64,000 nucleotides of DNA, from positions 137,794,277 to 137,858,276 of the forward strand of contig OX352761.1 of the NCBI GenBank assembly GCA_947095585.1. Direction: 5' to 3'. How positions within the stretch are numbered: position 1 is the first letter of the stretch; each line of letters begins with the position of its first letter. The position numbers and the translations under genes are program-made. The stretch comes from Nephrocerus scutellatus (Eukaryota > Arthropoda > Insecta > Diptera > Pipunculidae). Shown one piece after another: positions 61,205-64,000 of the stretch. The notes beneath the pieces are model-generated. The model was not told where the DNA came from, did not search any database, and saw only the letters and a program-made list of their open reading frames with translations.

Positions 61205-62550
61205 ATGAAAATCTATTTGGCTGTAACAGCCTTTGCCAGCTTTGTATTGGTCGCAAGTATAACCAAAAATAAAACAATTATTGTCTTTTCGGTTGTAACT
61301 AAACAGAACATAAATAACATTTTACTAAGAAAATAATATAGTTTTTTTATTATTATTGAACTACAGATTACAAGAAATCTGATTCATGTCCATGTTTAAA
61401 CATAGCTCCAAGTAAACTCTCTTTATATGTGCTTTTCTTACTTTTTCTTCAACAAAATACACTATTTAACTTTTAAAATCAAATTTAATTGACCACACTG
61501 ACAAGAAATAAACAACAACATAACACTATTCCCTTAAAAGCCTTGTCTGTTGATTCACCTAAATCAGTAACTTATTTTTCTGATTATATAGAAGTGGACG
61601 TACCAAACTACGTTTCTGCAACTTCTGAAACTTCGACGAAAGTGAGTACACGCGGTAATGGACTTCTCCCACAACCAGGCACTTGTGGCAATGTTCTCTC
61701 GAATCGCATTTTCGGAGGTAATGTAACAAAGATCGATGAATTCCCGTGGATGGTTTTAATTGAATACACCAAAGGTACCTAGAGTATGCTTTTCTTTTCA
61801 GAGTGTAAACGTAAAATGCATTCCTTCCATTTTAAGGTGAAGGCGTAAAGGGACATCACTGCGGTGGATCATTGATCAACAATGGGTATGTGGTAACTGC
61901 TTCTCACTGTGTCAATGGCAAAGGTATTCCCGAAAGTTGGAAACTAACAGGTGTTCGTCTTGGTGAATGGGATACATCGACTGATCCTGATTGTGAAATC
62001 GATGTGCGGGGCGCAAAGGATTGTGCCCCACCACATATTGATGTTCCGGTCGAGCGATCAATACCCCATCCTCAATACAATCCAAGCTCACGAAACCAAC
62101 TAAACGACATTGCCCTTCTTCGTCTCTCTCGCAGTGTGGCTTACACCGATTTCATTCGTCCGATTTGTTTGCCTCTTGATCAAAATCTTCGTCGTTTAAC
62201 ATTTGACGGAATTGTCTTGGATGTTGCCGGCTGGGGTAGAACGGAAGTTGCTTCGGCCAGTTCACTCAAGGTTAAGGCAGCTGTAGAAGGATTCGTTTTG
62301 GACGATTGCCGCGAAGTGTACAGGTCACAAAACATAACGCTCGAAGAGACACAAATGTGCGCTGGCGGCAGAGAAGGTGTGGATTCGTGTCGCGGAGACT
62401 CTGGTGGTCCACTAATTGCACTTGATACGACAAATAAAAATCGCGCCTATTACCATTGGGCCAGTACCATGTGGCCTGGCAGGTTGGCCTGGTGTTTATA
62501 CAAAAACTGGACCTTACGTCGATTGGATTGAGCAGACAATTGAACCGTAG
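61205..62550 (+). pseudogene. Easter/SPE-like serine protease, apparently broken
   Basis: Exon 1 at 61205-61256 encodes a signal peptide (MKIYLAVTAFASFVLVA). The protease domain lies in two exons, ~61490-61774 and 61837-62550, joined in phase: CGNVLSNRIFGGN (activation site R|IFGG), TASHC, NDIALLRL, AGWGR and DSCRGDSGGP, so the triad and trypsin-type Asp are kept. Two defects are visible. First, no six-cysteine CLIP domain can be found between the signal peptide and the protease domain. The sequence after the acceptor at 61366 has only SDSCPCL before a stop, and no in-phase junction to the next exon was found. Second, near 62455 about 20 bp are missing relative to the family pattern (expected AGVVSF before GP), shifting the frame. 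The proper C-terminus CGLAGWPGVYTK ... DWIEQTIEP lies in another frame and ends at 62550. It is a pseudogene unless these are assembly errors. Confidence 0.7.
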
Positions 62551-64000
62551 GATTTAAATATAATAATGTTATGATGACATATATCAGATACAAATTTATT
62601 TAAATATTATGTACACAGTGTTTTTTTTTTGTAAAAACCCCACCCAACACTTCTGTTCTATTATTTAAAAAAATCGAAATGTTTCGAACTTAAATTTGTA
62701 ATAATAAAGCCTTTGGCTATTTTAAGGTTAATCTTTCTAGAACATTTATTCTTAATTTTATGAATATTATTCAGTTGAGTGTTGCATTTAACATTGCCAA
62801 ATATCAAGTACAAATAAGTACTTGATAGATGGAACGCAACTTTTATATATTAAATGCGTCAGATATATAGTCGTACTGTTGCGTAGTTAGAAATGCTAAA
62901 TGGAACGAACGATTATAGTAATTTCAAGTCATTCCACACACTTCGTTATTATTATTGCTGCGTTTTAATTTATTTCATCGTGCAAAGACTATGTTTACAA
63001 TCTTGTTAGCATCAGGTATCTTCGTTAACAAATGCCACAAACTTTTGAAATATTATAAAAACAAACGTTGAAGATGGTCATAAACACCGCTTGCAATATT
63101 CTCAATATGGACTTGCAGCCAAATTATTTAGAACACAGGAGAGTTCTACTGGATAGTATTCACAAGCATACAAGTATCATTGCAAAACTGATTTCAGTTG
63201 GCCCACCCCTTCCTGGAAACGATTAGATCATTAAATGAATTTCTCCTTAAACTGCCTAGGGTGTATACTTTTTGGCGATATTAAATCTCTGCTATAGTGT
63301 AATGGTAGAAGGGTAGGCATAGCGACACCCTGATACAGTATGCGTGCGAAAAATTATATCGTAATTTATGATGGAATGAAAATTCTAATTGTTTATTTTA
63401 TCTCTCTCGCAATCAAGGGTTAAAAAAATCACATATTCTTCTTTGGAATCCACCTAAGCATTTAAACTGCACCAGTGTCAGGCTATAGTAATGGCATTAC
63501 GTATTTCAGAACCACAATGGTATGTCGCGCCGAATATTATTTAATGACGTTCTTTATTTCCTTTATATGACTCGTATTACACCATAGATATTTTAATTGA
63601 CCAAAAGGGTCTAATATTTTTATATTTTCTTTGTTAACGGATAGCTAGATACATTCTAAGCGACCGATAAGGGTCTTGGGTTTTGTTATATTATTATCTT
63701 TAATTCCCTATAATTATTGGTAAAATTTTTTTTTAACCGAGAAAAATAAAGATTCATTTGTACTTATAGTTGTTTTGGTAGATATAATATTAAAAATGCC
63801 TGAAATAAAATGTTATTTGAGTGTATCATCACTACATAGTATAAAACAAAGTCGCTTTCTCTGTCCCTATATCCCTATGTATGCTTAGATCTTTAAAACT
63901 ACGCAACGGATTTTGATGCGGTTTTTTTTATTGATAGAGTGATTGAAGAGGAAGGTTTATATGTATAATAACATCCATTAAATAGTGGAGAAATACTGTT
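62551..64000. other. Gene-free right end of the window
   Basis: No coding sequence was recognised. A short piece at 63527-63545 (gtcgcgccgaatattattt) resembles the 3' end of the SINE family seen at 36240 and 53920, so a decayed SINE may end here. Confidence 0.4.

Noticed and set aside
63285..63345. tRNA-like stretch (gctatagtgtaatggtag)
   Set aside because: It resembles an A box, but no GGTTCGA-type B box or cloverleaf follows.

Overview
The window is animal nuclear DNA from a fly. The genes have short introns (about 55-150 bp) with GT-AG borders, and the sequence between genes is AT-rich and crowded with non-LTR retrotransposon remains, MITEs, a tRNA-derived SINE and a Tc1 remnant. The order Alg12, two COX7A-like genes, Arl2 and PNKP resembles, as far as I recall, the 84F region of Drosophila. 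The base composition and transposon load suggest a larger-genome higher fly, perhaps a tephritid; this is inference. There are no bacterial or viral genes, tRNA genes, rRNA genes or CRISPR arrays.

Layout. 0.7-2.5 kb: scrambled LINE. 4.3-4.7 kb: C/A-rich degenerate minisatellite. 5.7-8.4 kb: Alg12 (+, 8 exons). 8.66-12.1 kb: two COX7A paralogues (-). 12.5-14.3 kb: inverted dimer of a DNA transposon carrying Myb/SANT-like coding remains. 16.8-17.5 kb: Arl2 (+), tail to tail with PNKP (-, 17.5-19.1 kb). 20.2-24.1 kb: TTI1 (+, 10 exons), tail to tail with a very large repeat-protein gene (-, 24.15-35.33 kb, 5 exons, 2,697 aa). 35.5-38.4 kb: SINE, repeats, Tc1 remnant and LINE. 39.6-42.5 kb: protein phosphatase 5 (-, 8 exons). 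45.3-46.0 kb: C14orf119-family gene (+). 46.1-47.5 kb: nested inverted repeats. 49.4-55.4 kb: CLIP-domain serine protease with a histidine-rich linker (+, 7 exons), its 2.5 kb intron filled with transposon debris. 56-57.1 kb: LINE. 58.4-60.9 kb: tandem and inverted array with a 191 bp unit. 61.2-62.55 kb: an easter/SPE-like serine protease that looks broken. The remainder is gene-free.

The conserved genes are housekeeping: N-glycan assembly (Alg12), cytochrome oxidase (COX7A), tubulin folding (Arl2), DNA end repair (PNKP), PIKK assembly (TTI1) and HSP90-linked phosphatase (PP5). They do not form one pathway. TTI1 and PP5 both work with HSP90-linked machinery, but no co-regulation is visible.

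The best candidate for something undescribed is the repeat protein. All five exons join in phase. A non-repetitive N-terminus of about 330 residues leads into roughly 67 copies of a motif of the form EQ(L/I)(Q/E)DM(S/T)APS(F/Y)LxST, then a basic C-terminus with a TKIP (SxIP-type) motif. I do not recognise the family.
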